Shown in pieces: positions 33,152 to 41,878 of a stretch of DNA of 64,000 bases (positions are counted from its first letter, which is position 1; each line of letters begins with the position of its first letter). The notes beneath the pieces are model-generated. The model did not search any database and was not told where the DNA came from. It saw only the letters and a list, made by a program, of their open reading frames with translations. This DNA is from UBA4416 sp964541155 (GTDB lineage Bacteria > Bacteroidota > Bacteroidia > B-17B0 > Aurantibacillaceae): NCBI GenBank assembly GCA_964541155.1, contig CAZIPC010000001.1, positions 434,001 through 498,000 on the forward strand, written 5' to 3'. Made by a program: the position numbers and the translations under genes.

Positions 33152-34132
33152 TTAATTGTATTTTTTAAATAAATCCATGGCTGCTTTATAAGGATTTATT
33201 AAATTTTTTTCTAATTGTTTTTCAATGTTCAATATTTCGTTTTTAATCATTGGGTTATTATAAAATCGATCTATCAATGTTTCATTAATAGTGTGATGAA
33301 GCCATTGTTTTGTTTGACGATTTCGTTTTTCTTCAAAAAAGTGATTTGTCATAGTATGATGTTTATATTTATCTATCATATCATATACCTCTTTAATACC
33401 TTTATCTTCGGTGCTTGAGCAAGTTAATACTTGAGGTATCCAATTACTTTCTGTTGGCGGAAATAAATGTAAGGCTCTTGTATATTCTACTTTAGCTAAC
33501 TTAGCTTTATCTATATTTGAACCATCTGCTTTAGTAATAATCATACCATCAGCCATTTCCATAATTCCACGTTTAATGCCTTGTAATTCGTCGCCTGCAC
33601 CAGCTAACATTAACAATAAAAAAAAATCAGTAAGTTGATGAACAGCTGTTTCACTTTGCCCTACTCCAACTGTTTCTACAAAAATAAAATCATAACCCGC
33701 TGCTTCACAAATAATGATACTTTCTTTAGTTTTACGAGCCACACCTCCTAAACTACCAGAACTTGGAGAAGGACGTATAAATGCATTAGGATGAATAGAT
33801 AGTTGCTCCATACGAGTCTTATCTCCTAAAATGCTACCCTTACTTAATTGACTACTTGGATCTATAGCTAAAACTGCTAATTTATGCCCTCTATTAATTA
33901 CTTCTAGCCCAAAACTTTCAATAAATGTACTCTTGCCTACACCAGGAACTCCTGTAATTCCTAATCTAAAAGATTTACCACTATGCTTTATAATCAAATT
34001 AATAATTTCTTGTGCTTTTTCTTGATGTTCTAGTTTAGTAGACTCTACAAGGGTAATGGCTTTACTTACATAAGAAATATTTGACGATAAAATACCATCT
34101 ACAATTTCATTTATGTTGAGTAATTTTTTCAT
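33152..34132 (-). CDS. meaB: Methylmalonyl-CoA mutase-associated GTPase MeaB
   Basis: This 326-residue G3E-family GTPase protects and loads methylmalonyl-CoA mutase with its B12 cofactor. It has the P-loop G-V-P-G-V-G-K-S at 61-68, the base-specific loop T-K-A-D near 200 and the conserved R-P-S-P-S-S-G-S-L-G-G-V segment typical of MeaB/ArgK. The mutase genes are not in this window. Its stop is 3 bases from the TTG start of the glycosyltransferase downstream. Confidence 0.95.
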   Translation of the reverse strand: MKKLLNINEIVDGILSSNISYVSKAITLVESTKLEHQEKAQEIINLIIKHSGKSFRLGITGVPGVGKSTFIESFGLEVINRGHKLAVLAIDPSSQLSKGSILGDKTRMEQLSIHPNAFIRPSPSSGSLGGVARKTKESIIICEAAGYDFIFVETVGVGQSETAVHQLTDFFLLLMLAGAGDELQGIKRGIMEMADGMIITKADGSNIDKAKLAKVEYTRALHLFPPTESNWIPQVLTCSSTEDKGIKEVYDMIDKYKHHTMTNHFFEEKRNRQTKQWLHHTINETLIDRFYNNPMIKNEILNIEKQLEKNLINPYKAAMDLFKKYN

Positions 34133-34143
34133 TTATTATAAAA

Positions 34144-34151
34144 CAAAAATA
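34144..34151 (-). promoter_or_regulatory. Candidate -7 promoter element for meaB
   Basis: The minus strand reads TATTTTTG (TAnnTTTG), only 11 bases before the ATG at 34132, so any leader would be about 5 bases. Confidence 0.45.
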
Positions 34152-34165
34152 GGATTTAGATTTAA

Positions 34166-34834
34166 TTATTGAGTATAAATAATTCCCTCAATATATCTTT
34201 TATTTTTTTCTATATAGTATTTTTTAAAGCCATTTTTCTCGAAAACAGAATCATATTTTGGGTTTAAATATATACAATAAATTTCTCTGGGGTTTAATTG
34301 AATACTTTCCTTAATGCGATGAAGTACTTTTTCCAAAATATGTTCTCCAAATGGATTAAAAAAATAAAAAACACATGCATCATTTTGGATACTATATTTT
34401 GTTGCATCTTCAAATAAAAAATAAAACTTAGATTCTTTGTGTTTTGCTTTATAAATAGATTTATTACAATTAGCTTGTTCTATTAATTCTTTGGCTATAT
34501 CAACACCTATTAAATAATTAAATCCGCATTGTTCTGCTACAAAAAGTGCCCTACCTTTTCCACATCCATAATCTATAATTGGATTTTTTTTTAAATGAGG
34601 CGGTATATGTTTAAAGATTGAATATAATATAAAATAACTTGCTCCTTGATAATGATGATTTTGAGATGAATTATCAGATGCCAAAGTTAAATTACCTAAA
34701 TTTACAATACGATGGGTGTTAAGTCTAAGTTGTCTCTCATATTTATATTCATAAATCAATAACTTAAACGTATTAGCAATTCCTCTTAAATAACATGATC
34801 TAAAAAAGTAATATGTGTACTGAAACAATTTCAT
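34166..34834 (-). CDS. SAM-dependent methyltransferase
   Basis: This 222-residue class I methyltransferase has motif I in I-I-D-Y-G-C-G-K-G-R-A-L (about residue 86-97), then G-V-D-I-A in the acidic loop and F-F-N-P-F-G in the position of motif IV. The first about 60 residues are basic and aromatic. The substrate is unknown; the N-P-F/Y-type motif is compatible with N- or O-methylation of small molecules or protein. It starts at an ATG only 5 bases after a full TAnnTTTG element and is divergent from relA. Confidence 0.83.
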   Translation of the reverse strand: MKLFQYTYYFFRSCYLRGIANTFKLLIYEYKYERQLRLNTHRIVNLGNLTLASDNSSQNHHYQGASYFILYSIFKHIPPHLKKNPIIDYGCGKGRALFVAEQCGFNYLIGVDIAKELIEQANCNKSIYKAKHKESKFYFLFEDATKYSIQNDACVFYFFNPFGEHILEKVLHRIKESIQLNPREIYCIYLNPKYDSVFEKNGFKKYYIEKNKRYIEGIIYTQ

Positions 34835-34839
34835 ATCCT

Positions 34840-34847
34840 CAAAATTA
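34840..34847 (-). promoter_or_regulatory. Start-proximal -7-like element before the methyltransferase
   Basis: The minus strand reads TAATTTTG (TAnnTTTG), ending 5 bases before the ATG at 34834. This would produce a leaderless or near-leaderless transcript. Confidence 0.4.
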
Positions 34848-34925
34848 ATATTTCATAAATCATAATCGCATTTTTTTAAATTTTTGTTTTAAAAAATATT
34901 ACCTTCATAGTTCTAAATTAGACCC

Positions 34926-37124
34926 ATGCAAATTGACATAGAAGCAGAAAAAAAAGAAATATTAAATCGATATAAAAATCTAATTAAAGCTTGTAAACGA
35001 CGCTTAGAAAAAGGTGATAAAGAAATTATACGTAAAGCATTTGAAGTATCGGTAGAGGCGCATAAAGAAATGCGACGCAAATCTGGCGAACCTTACATTT
35101 ACCACCCCATTGCAGTTGCTCAAATTTGTGCCGAAGAAATAGGTTTAGGTACAACTGCGATTGTATGTGCTTTATTGCACGATACAGTTGAAGATACTGA
35201 CATTACGTTAGACGATGTTAAAGGAATGTTTGGTGAAAAAGTTGCCCAAATTATAGATGGTTTAACTAAAATATCAGTCGTATTTGATCAAACATCTTCT
35301 GTTCAAGCAGAAAATTTCAGAAAAATGCTTTTAACGCTCTCAGAAGATGTAAGGGTGATTTTAATAAAATTAGCAGATAGACTTCATAATATGAGAACGC
35401 TTGATCACATGAAGCGTGACAAGCAAATTAAAATTGCAAGTGAAACTTTATATTTATATGCCCCATTAGCACATCGCCTAGGATTAAACGCCATTAAATC
35501 TGAACTCGAAGACTTAGGATTAAAATATACCAATGAAGATTGGTATAATAACATTGTTCAAAAACTTGAAGAAACTGAACCTGTTAGGAAAAAATTTATT
35601 AAAAATTTTATAGATCCATTAAATGAAATATTAATTGAACAGGGTTTTAAGTTTAAAATATTTGGAAGACCAAAATCAATATACTCTATCTACAACAAAA
35701 TAAAAAACAAAGGTGTTCCTTTTGAAGAGATTTACGATTTATTTGCTATTCGTATTGTAATTGATACTCCTTCAGAAAAAGAGAAATCTGATTGCTGGAA
35801 AATCTACTCAATAATTACAGATTTTTATCACCCTAATCCAGATAGATTAAGAGATTGGATTTCTACACCTAAAAGTAATGGATACGAAAGTTTACATACT
35901 ACGGTGATGGGCCCAGAAGGTAAATGGGTAGAGGTTCAAATTAGAACCGTTAGAATGGATGAATTAGCAGAAATGGGATATGCCGCTCATTGGAAGTATA
36001 AAGATGCTGCTGCTGAAAAAGAAAGCAATTTAGAAAATTGGTTAAAACGCATCAGAGAAATGCTAGACAATCCAGATCCAAATGCTTTAGAATTTATTGA
36101 CGATTTTAAATTAAATTTATTTGCCGATGAAATTTTTGTATTTACTCCAAAAGGAGAAATGAGAAACATTCCAATTTCGGCAACAGCTTTAGATTTCGCT
36201 TTTGAAATTCATACCGAAATAGGCGAACATTGTATAGGAGCAAAAGTAAATCACAAACTCGTTCCTTTAAGTTATCAATTAAAAAGTGGAGATCAGGTAG
36301 AAATACTAACTTCAAACAAGCAATCTCCAAAAGAAGACTGGATTAATTACGTTGTTACAGCAAGAGCAAAATCAAAAATTAAAAATGCTTTAAAAGAAAA
36401 CAGACGTAAAATCGCAGAAGAAGGAAAAATTATTTTAGAAAAGAAATTTAACAAATGTAAATTAGATTACAATCCACAAGCAATTAATGACTTAGTTTTA
36501 TTTTTAAGATTATCATCAACACACGAATTATTTTACAGAGCTGCTTTAGGGAATGTAGATATTAAAGAACTTGACGAGTTTATTAATTTTAAACAGCATC
36601 CAGAAAACTATAAACCAAAAAGAAAAGAAAATAATTTAGAAGAGTTAGTTACTAATGTAAGAGGAAGCTCTGATATGTTAGTAATTGGTGATGATATGCA
36701 AAAACTAGATTATGGATTATCTTCATGTTGTAGTCCTATTCCTGGAGACGATGTTTTTGGATTTGTTACTGTTAACGAGGGAATCAAGATACATCGTGTA
36801 AACTGTCCTAATGCAGTAAAATTGTTATCAAATTATGCTTACCGTGTTGTTAAAGCTAAGTGGAATAACGATCATTTAATTTCGTTTTTAGCAGGCATAA
36901 AAATTAAAGGTACTGATGAGTTAGGATTGGTTAATAATATAACCAAAGTCATTTCTAGTCAATTAAATATTAATATGCGTTCTATTAATTTTGACACAGA
37001 AGATGGTATATTTGATGGTACAATTATGGTATATGTTCATGATGCTAAACATTTAAATCATTTAATTGACAATTTATTAAAAGTAAAAGGAGTAACCAAT
37101 GTTACCAGAATAGATAATAACTAA
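34926..37124 (+). CDS. relA: Bifunctional (p)ppGpp synthetase/hydrolase, RelA/SpoT family
   Basis: This 732-residue long RSH protein controls the stringent response. The hydrolase domain keeps its metal ligands (His60; His85 and Asp86 in L-L-H-D-T-V-E-D-T), so it should degrade as well as make (p)ppGpp. The synthetase domain (about 240-360) has G-R-P-K-S-I-Y-S-I and K-S-N-G-Y-E-S-L-H. A TGS domain (about 405-465), a zinc-finger/CC region with S-S-C-C-S-P-I-P-G-D and a C-terminal ACT domain complete it. The stop codon overlaps the fur start codon by one base (TAATG), so the two are translationally coupled. Confidence 0.96.
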   Translation: MQIDIEAEKKEILNRYKNLIKACKRRLEKGDKEIIRKAFEVSVEAHKEMRRKSGEPYIYHPIAVAQICAEEIGLGTTAIVCALLHDTVEDTDITLDDVKGMFGEKVAQIIDGLTKISVVFDQTSSVQAENFRKMLLTLSEDVRVILIKLADRLHNMRTLDHMKRDKQIKIASETLYLYAPLAHRLGLNAIKSELEDLGLKYTNEDWYNNIVQKLEETEPVRKKFIKNFIDPLNEILIEQGFKFKIFGRPKSIYSIYNKIKNKGVPFEEIYDLFAIRIVIDTPSEKEKSDCWKIYSIITDFYHPNPDRLRDWISTPKSNGYESLHTTVMGPEGKWVEVQIRTVRMDELAEMGYAAHWKYKDAAAEKESNLENWLKRIREMLDNPDPNALEFIDDFKLNLFADEIFVFTPKGEMRNIPISATALDFAFEIHTEIGEHCIGAKVNHKLVPLSYQLKSGDQVEILTSNKQSPKEDWINYVVTARAKSKIKNALKENRRKIAEEGKIILEKKFNKCKLDYNPQAINDLVLFLRLSSTHELFYRAALGNVDIKELDEFINFKQHPENYKPKRKENNLEELVTNVRGSSDMLVIGDDMQKLDYGLSSCCSPIPGDDVFGFVTVNEGIKIHRVNCPNAVKLLSNYAYRVVKAKWNNDHLISFLAGIKIKGTDELGLVNNITKVISSQLNINMRSINFDTEDGIFDGTIMVYVHDAKHLNHLIDNLLKVKGVTNVTRIDNN

Positions 37125-37603
37125 TGGGAGATAAAATGACACAAGAAACCAAGGAAGCCGTTGAGAAAATTTTAACAGATTACCTTGAAAAAAACAAACA
37201 CCGCAAAACTTCTGAAAGATTTGCAATTTTAAACGAAATTTATTCGCACGATGGACATTTTGATATTGAAGGCCTTTATGTGATGATGAAAAATAAAAAA
37301 TACCGTGTTAGCAGAGCCACCCTATATAATAATATCGAATTACTTTTAGATGCAGGTTTAGTAATTAAACACCAGTTTGGAAAAAATTTAGCACAGTTTG
37401 AAAAAGCTTATAAATTCAAGCAACATGATCATTTAATATGTAGCGACTGCGAAAAAGTTTTTGAATTTTGCGATCCAAGAATTATTCAAATTCAAAAAAT
37501 GGCTGAAGAAATGCTAAACTTTGATATCTCCCATCATTCTCTTAATTTTTTTGCAAAATGTCGTGGGTTAAAAGAAAATGGTGTTTGTGAACATAAAAAA
37601 TAA
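37124..37603 (+). CDS. fur: Fur family transcriptional regulator
   Basis: This 159-residue metal-dependent repressor has a winged helix (R-V-S-R-A-T-L-Y-N-N-I-E-L-L, recognition helix) and a dimerisation domain with H-D-H-L-I-C-S-D-C. A second Cys pair near the C-terminus (C-R-G-L-K-E-N-G-V-C) completes the structural zinc site of Fur-type proteins. It senses iron, zinc or peroxide; which one cannot be decided here. The gene overlaps the relA stop by one base. A second ATG at 37136 would remove four residues. Confidence 0.93.
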   Translation: MGDKMTQETKEAVEKILTDYLEKNKHRKTSERFAILNEIYSHDGHFDIEGLYVMMKNKKYRVSRATLYNNIELLLDAGLVIKHQFGKNLAQFEKAYKFKQHDHLICSDCEKVFEFCDPRIIQIQKMAEEMLNFDISHHSLNFFAKCRGLKENGVCEHKK

Positions 37604-37633
37604 CTACTAACTACAATAAAAACTAACCCTATC

Positions 37634-37978
37634 ATGATTTTTAATTATACAATAACAAGTAAAAATGATATTACTATATTAAATCTAAATGGCGATTTAA
37701 TAGATAAAAACCAAGCTATAGATTTAATAGATAGTATCACTAAACTTCTTGAAAACGGTAAAAATAAATTAATAATAAATTTAGAAAACTTAAAATATAT
37801 GAATAGTAGTGGTTTAAATGTATTAATTCAAGTTCTTACAAAAACACGTACTAATGGTGGAGAAAGCATTATTTATAATGTTAATAGTAAAATAAATGAA
37901 TTGCTTATCATTACTAAATTAAACACCTTATTTAAGGTTGTAGATACAGAGATCGAAGCTTTAAATTTATTAGTTTAA
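37634..37978 (+). CDS. STAS-domain anti-sigma factor antagonist-like protein
   Basis: This 114-residue protein is a single STAS domain of the SpoIIAA/RsbV type. The phosphoacceptor loop M-N-S-S-G-L puts Ser58 and Ser59 exactly at the SpoIIAA positions, with Asn57 in place of the usual Asp57. Such proteins release sigma factors or other partners when dephosphorylated. No kinase or phosphatase partner is adjacent. It is 30 bases downstream of fur and its stop overlaps the convergent phosphatase gene by 3 bases. Confidence 0.9.
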   Translation: MIFNYTITSKNDITILNLNGDLIDKNQAIDLIDSITKLLENGKNKLIINLENLKYMNSSGLNVLIQVLTKTRTNGGESIIYNVNSKINELLIITKLNTLFKVVDTEIEALNLLV

Positions 37979-38427
37979 GAAAATACAATCTTTTGGCAAG
38001 CTTTATTAATAAGCTGAAATACATCTTCAAAACCCTTTTCTCCTCCAAAATAAGGGTCTGGAACTTCTAGATTTTGATTTGGATATAAAACATTTAAAAA
38101 TAAATCTACTTTACATCTGCATTCCTCTGTTTCTGCTAACGATAAAACATTTGATAAATTACTTTTATCCATGACATATATTTTGTCAAATTTATCAAAA
38201 TCAGAAACCTTAAACTGCCTTGCTCTTAAAGATGTTAAATCAACTTGATGCTTGGCGGCATTAGCTATTGTTCTTTTATCGGGAGCTTCTCCTATATGAT
38301 AACTAGATGTACCAGCAGAATCAACTCGCATATTAATATTGTTTTCTTTAATCAACTTCAGCATAATACCTTCTGCTAATGGCGATCGACAAATATTTCC
38401 TAAACAAACAATTAATATTTTTTGCAT
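37975..38427 (-). CDS. Low-molecular-weight protein tyrosine phosphatase
   Basis: This 150-residue phosphatase has the P-loop C-L-G-N-I-C-R-S (Cys8 nucleophile, Arg14) and the general-acid Asp in V-P-D-P-Y-F-G. The fold and length fit the family, which dephosphorylates Tyr residues, often on capsule-regulating kinases. It could also be an arsenate-reductase relative, but the D-P-Y motif favours a phosphatase. It ends inside the STAS gene stop and is 16 bases downstream of the YbjN-like gene. Confidence 0.94.
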   Translation of the reverse strand: MQKILIVCLGNICRSPLAEGIMLKLIKENNINMRVDSAGTSSYHIGEAPDKRTIANAAKHQVDLTSLRARQFKVSDFDKFDKIYVMDKSNLSNVLSLAETEECRCKVDLFLNVLYPNQNLEVPDPYFGGEKGFEDVFQLINKACQKIVFS

Positions 38428-38443
38428 AACATTAAACTAAAAA

Positions 38444-38839
38444 TTACGCTTCATTTGAAGGAACAAACGCACTTTGTTCTGCATAAAAGGCGGTTTTAGT
38501 TAAAAGCACCACAATGTTTTCTTTTGTTAATAAATTAGCTTCAGTTGTATATTTTAAAAACACGGAGTCTTCCATTATTGCATAAGCTATACCACTTAAG
38601 CCGTAATTTTTTTGTAATAAATGTAATAAAAATGCTTCCCTATTTTCATCGGGTAATCCACATAACGGAGCTACAACTTGAAACAAAAATTGTTTTTCTT
38701 GTTCCCAAACATCTAGCATGATATCAAATTTTCCTTTTTTTAAATTCCACTGTCCGGCTTGATCTCCTCTAGTTTCTTCTGGATTTAACCCTAATTCAGT
38801 AATAGCTGAATCTACTAATGTATAGTATGTTTGTAACAT
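38444..38839 (-). CDS. YbjN / type III chaperone-like domain protein
   Basis: This 131-residue acidic protein matches the YbjN-like fold, which is related to type III secretion chaperones. The sequence has L-D-V-W-E-Q-E-K-Q-F-L-F-Q-V and A-P-L-C-G-L-P segments, no signal peptide and no enzyme motif. The function is unknown, probably protein binding. It sits between the class IV aminotransferase (3-base gap) and the LMW phosphatase (16 bases) on the same strand, so the three are likely co-transcribed. Confidence 0.75.
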   Translation of the reverse strand: MLQTYYTLVDSAITELGLNPEETRGDQAGQWNLKKGKFDIMLDVWEQEKQFLFQVVAPLCGLPDENREAFLLHLLQKNYGLSGIAYAIMEDSVFLKYTTEANLLTKENIVVLLTKTAFYAEQSAFVPSNEA

Positions 38840-38842
38840 ATA

Positions 38843-39688
38843 TTATTTAACTAGTTCATTTAATTTTTCATTAAAAAAAGCAGCTCTTTGATTGGTATAA
38901 AATTTATTTTTAAACTGTCCTACCCATTGTATGCCATGAATGGCGTTTGTTAAAAATACTTCATCTCCATTGGTTAATGTATGTACCGTTAATGACTGCT
39001 CAAATGCTAATATTTTATGATGCGCTGCAATTTCTAAAATTTGTTTACGCATTACGCCATCAATACATCCATCTGTAATTGGAGAAGTATAAAGTGTTCC
39101 ATTTTTCACTACAAAAATATTAGAACTAATCGACTCGATAATATGTCCATTATCATTTACCAATAAACAATCATCTAATTTTAATGAGTTCTTTGTAATT
39201 CCGGCCATTACATATAGTAAAGCACTACCTGTTTTAATATTTGATATTTTATTAACTTGTTTTCTAATTTCGGCATATACATCAACCCATAATCCTTTTT
39301 GATTAATAATATATCCCGAATGTTCTAATGCCTCTGTTTCAATTAAAAAAGAAATATCATTTGTTTCAGGTGTATAAAATCCTCCCTCATTTCTAAAAAC
39401 AGTGAGTCTTATGCGAGCCTCTTTAGAAATAGTATTTTTTTGTAATAAATGAAAAATAAGATATTCAATATTAACAGATGTAAATTCATTTGGCACATTC
39501 ATTCTCAAATTTGTCATGCTTAACTTCAAACGTTTTACATGGTCTGCCAGAAACATAATTTTACCATTTGTAAACCTTATGGTTTCAAATAAAGAATCTC
39601 CATATCTAAAAGCTCTATTAGTAAAACTAATAGCTGGCTCATAAATACTTATTAAATGCCCATTATATATACAATAAGAATCTTGCAT
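38843..39688 (-). CDS. Class IV PLP-dependent aminotransferase / aminodeoxychorismate lyase-like
   Basis: This 281-residue fold-type IV PLP enzyme has the cofactor Lys152 in I-K-T-G-S-A-L-L-Y, the opening Y-G-D-S-L-F-E-T-I-R and the phosphate-binding I-E-S-I-S-S-N-I-F. The family covers branched-chain aminotransferase, D-amino-acid aminotransferase and 4-amino-4-deoxychorismate lyase (PabC). The short length and the F-E-T-I-R opening favour a PabC-like lyase, but no folate genes are near and the substrate cannot be fixed. Confidence 0.85.
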   Translation of the reverse strand: MQDSYCIYNGHLISIYEPAISFTNRAFRYGDSLFETIRFTNGKIMFLADHVKRLKLSMTNLRMNVPNEFTSVNIEYLIFHLLQKNTISKEARIRLTVFRNEGGFYTPETNDISFLIETEALEHSGYIINQKGLWVDVYAEIRKQVNKISNIKTGSALLYVMAGITKNSLKLDDCLLVNDNGHIIESISSNIFVVKNGTLYTSPITDGCIDGVMRKQILEIAAHHKILAFEQSLTVHTLTNGDEVFLTNAIHGIQWVGQFKNKFYTNQRAAFFNEKLNELVK

Positions 39689-39788
39689 TATGCGATAAAA
39701 TTATAAAAATATGATACTAATGGTGCTGTATGTTGAAAATTGTTGAAAACAAACCATTTTTAGACAATCCAAAACTGATAACAATCAT

Positions 39789-40868
39789 TTATGTGTTACC
39801 TAGCATGGCTAATATACTATTAACCCATGTTTTTGGAGAAATAGTTTTAGATAATTCATTAGAATAATTACCCATTTCAACTAAATCAGCATCATCTTTT
39901 AAAATTATTTTTTGTAATGCCTGTTTTATTTCAGAAATATTGTGAGAATTAAAAGAAAAACCATTTACGCCATCATTTAAAAAACACTCCTGAGCCCCAA
40001 CATGTTTACTTAACAATAAAGGGAATCCTGCAGCTGCAAATTCATGAACTACAACCCCCCAAGGCTCAAAAAAACTTGGTAAAACAAATACTCCTGTTTG
40101 AGATAGTATCGATTCTATTTCTTTAGATTGAATAAAGCCAAAATGTTTAATTTTTGGATGATTAACTGGTTCTATATTACCTACGCCTAAACACCATAAT
40201 TCCCATTCATTAGGATGTTCTTTATGAAGTTCAATAAATGCCTCCCACAACTCAGCAATACCCTTTGCCGAAACGTATCTTCCAACAAAAACAAATCTAT
40301 GAGGAAAATGATTATTCTTATTTTGTTTTTGATTTAAATAATAATTTTCAAACTGTGATGTATTTGCAGAATATGCTCCATCAAAAATTTGATGTTTATC
40401 AAACCCAAGCTTTAATGCAAATTTTTTCTGCTTAATACCCGGAACAAATGCATATTTAAAAAATGGAGTTAACAATAATCTAGCATATAGTACTGATAAA
40501 TGTTGCTTTATAGTTCCGCGCCATTGATTATCAAAACCCAATAAAGCAGGAATTTTCGATTTGAAAAATCTCACAACTTTCAAATAATTTTTATCATTCC
40601 AACCTGCACAATATATCAATGTAGGATTTATATGATTAACTAAAGTAATCAAACTCTCTAAATTATAATCTTCTCTATTAAATACTTTTATTGTAGCATT
40701 AATATTATTAAACTGAAAAGGGGCTTCTTTATTAATTGGATATTTAACAATATATACGTCAACAGATTCATTACTCAACTCGTTAATACAGTTTACAAAA
40801 TAATCAGCCAATTCTGTATACAGAATAACGATTGACAATTGACTCCTTTTACTACAGTGATTATCCAT
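39789..40868 (-). CDS. GT4 family glycosyltransferase
   Basis: This 359-residue protein has a typical GT-B layout: an N-terminal acceptor half and a C-terminal half with F-V-G-R-Y-V-S-A-K-G and F-F-E-P-W-G-V-V-V-H-E (the GT4 E-x7-E nucleotide-sugar site). The start is the ATG at 40868, 11 bases after a TATATTTG promoter element. It is divergent from the acetyltransferase gene. Sugar specificity is unknown. Its context with an acetyltransferase and a deacetylase suggests surface-glycan work. Confidence 0.88.
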   Translation of the reverse strand: MDNHCSKRSQLSIVILYTELADYFVNCINELSNESVDVYIVKYPINKEAPFQFNNINATIKVFNREDYNLESLITLVNHINPTLIYCAGWNDKNYLKVVRFFKSKIPALLGFDNQWRGTIKQHLSVLYARLLLTPFFKYAFVPGIKQKKFALKLGFDKHQIFDGAYSANTSQFENYYLNQKQNKNNHFPHRFVFVGRYVSAKGIAELWEAFIELHKEHPNEWELWCLGVGNIEPVNHPKIKHFGFIQSKEIESILSQTGVFVLPSFFEPWGVVVHEFAAAGFPLLLSKHVGAQECFLNDGVNGFSFNSHNISEIKQALQKIILKDDADLVEMGNYSNELSKTISPKTWVNSILAMLGNT

Positions 40869-40879
40869 AAGAATACATA

Positions 40880-40887
40880 CAAATATA
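40880..40887 (-). promoter_or_regulatory. Candidate -7 promoter element for the glycosyltransferase at 39.8-40.9 kb
   Basis: The minus strand reads TATATTTG (TAnnTTTG), 11 bases before the ATG at 40868. Confidence 0.45.
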
Positions 40888-40892
40888 ATTAT

Positions 40893-40900
40893 TACCTTTA
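40893..40900 (+). promoter_or_regulatory. Start-proximal -7-like element before the acetyltransferase
   Basis: TACCTTTA (one mismatch to TAnnTTTG) ends 5 bases before the ATG at 40906, a leaderless-type geometry. Confidence 0.3.
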
Positions 40901-40905
40901 CTTAT

Positions 40906-41877
40906 ATGAAAGATAATATCAAAATTACTTTTTATGAACCCTGGATGAAATCTCAAATCATTTCACTTTTTGAGAACGAATACGGTATAGATAGGAATAA
41001 TTTTGAAAATTTAATGACCAAACTTTATGAACACCCCATTCAAAAAGATAAATGTATTCAATTAGTAGCATTAGATGACAATTTAGTTGTTGGATTTCAG
41101 TCTTTTTTTTATTGGCCATACACCTATAACAATAAATCTTACAAATCTCTTCAATCAGGTAACTCTATTATTCATCCTAACTACAGAGGGAGAGGTATTT
41201 TTCAAAAATTAATAAATTATATATTTTATCAAGAAACATCTATCGATGTAGATTTTTTGTTAGGTTTTCCTGTTGAAGAATCATTTAAAAGTTTTACAAA
41301 AAATAAATGGATAAATATTTTTGATTTAAAGTGGTATGTAAAAGTGATTAATCCTTTTGGATTTTTATTTAACTTTAAAACATTACTAAAAGAACATAAT
41401 CATTACCTGCCTTTAAAATCCGATTGGATTGAGCCTTTTTTTAATCTACAAAAAGAATCTACTTTTTATAACTGGAAAAACGATTTAAAAAATAATTCAT
41501 TCAATTATTTTTATTACGAATATAAAATTTCAGAAACAACTGCTATTATATTTGAAATAAAAATTCAATCAAGAAAGAAAATTATACATGAAGCTATCAT
41601 TGGTAAAATTCAATTTATTGGAAACTCAAGAGAATACTTAAAAAATGCTCTATCAGAACTTTTAAATCATCTAAAAAAACATAAATGTATCACAATATGT
41701 TCAATTGCTATTAACGAACATTTTAAATCTCCTGATTATGCAACACTAGTAAAAGAATTAAAATTTAAAGCAATAAATAAAAAAATACACTTTATCATTA
41801 AACCCCTAAAAACAATTCCCGAAATTCATAATCCATCATTGTGGGATATTGGTAGAGCTGATATTGATACCTGGTAA
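40906..41877 (+). CDS. GNAT family N-acetyltransferase
   Basis: This 323-residue protein has the acetyl-CoA pyrophosphate loop R-G-R-G-I-F at 94-99 following H-P-N-Y, which is the GNAT motif A. The C-terminal about 180 residues form a second domain with no clear motif, larger than usual. The context with a polysaccharide deacetylase, whose ATG lies 1 base after the stop, suggests a role in modifying sugars or amino sugars. The acceptor is unknown. Confidence 0.83.
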   Translation: MKDNIKITFYEPWMKSQIISLFENEYGIDRNNFENLMTKLYEHPIQKDKCIQLVALDDNLVVGFQSFFYWPYTYNNKSYKSLQSGNSIIHPNYRGRGIFQKLINYIFYQETSIDVDFLLGFPVEESFKSFTKNKWINIFDLKWYVKVINPFGFLFNFKTLLKEHNHYLPLKSDWIEPFFNLQKESTFYNWKNDLKNNSFNYFYYEYKISETTAIIFEIKIQSRKKIIHEAIIGKIQFIGNSREYLKNALSELLNHLKKHKCITICSIAINEHFKSPDYATLVKELKFKAINKKIHFIIKPLKTIPEIHNPSLWDIGRADIDTW

Positions 41878-41878
41878 C

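Noticed and set aside
39731..39749. Tandem TGTTGAAAA x2 between two minus-strand genes, as a DnaA box or regulatory site.
   Set aside because: It matches no known box and is a short AT-rich repeat that could arise by chance.
41849..41878. Longer start (TTG) for the deacetylase inside the acetyltransferase gene.
   Set aside because: The ATG at 41879 follows the upstream stop by one base and the extra residues have no family support.
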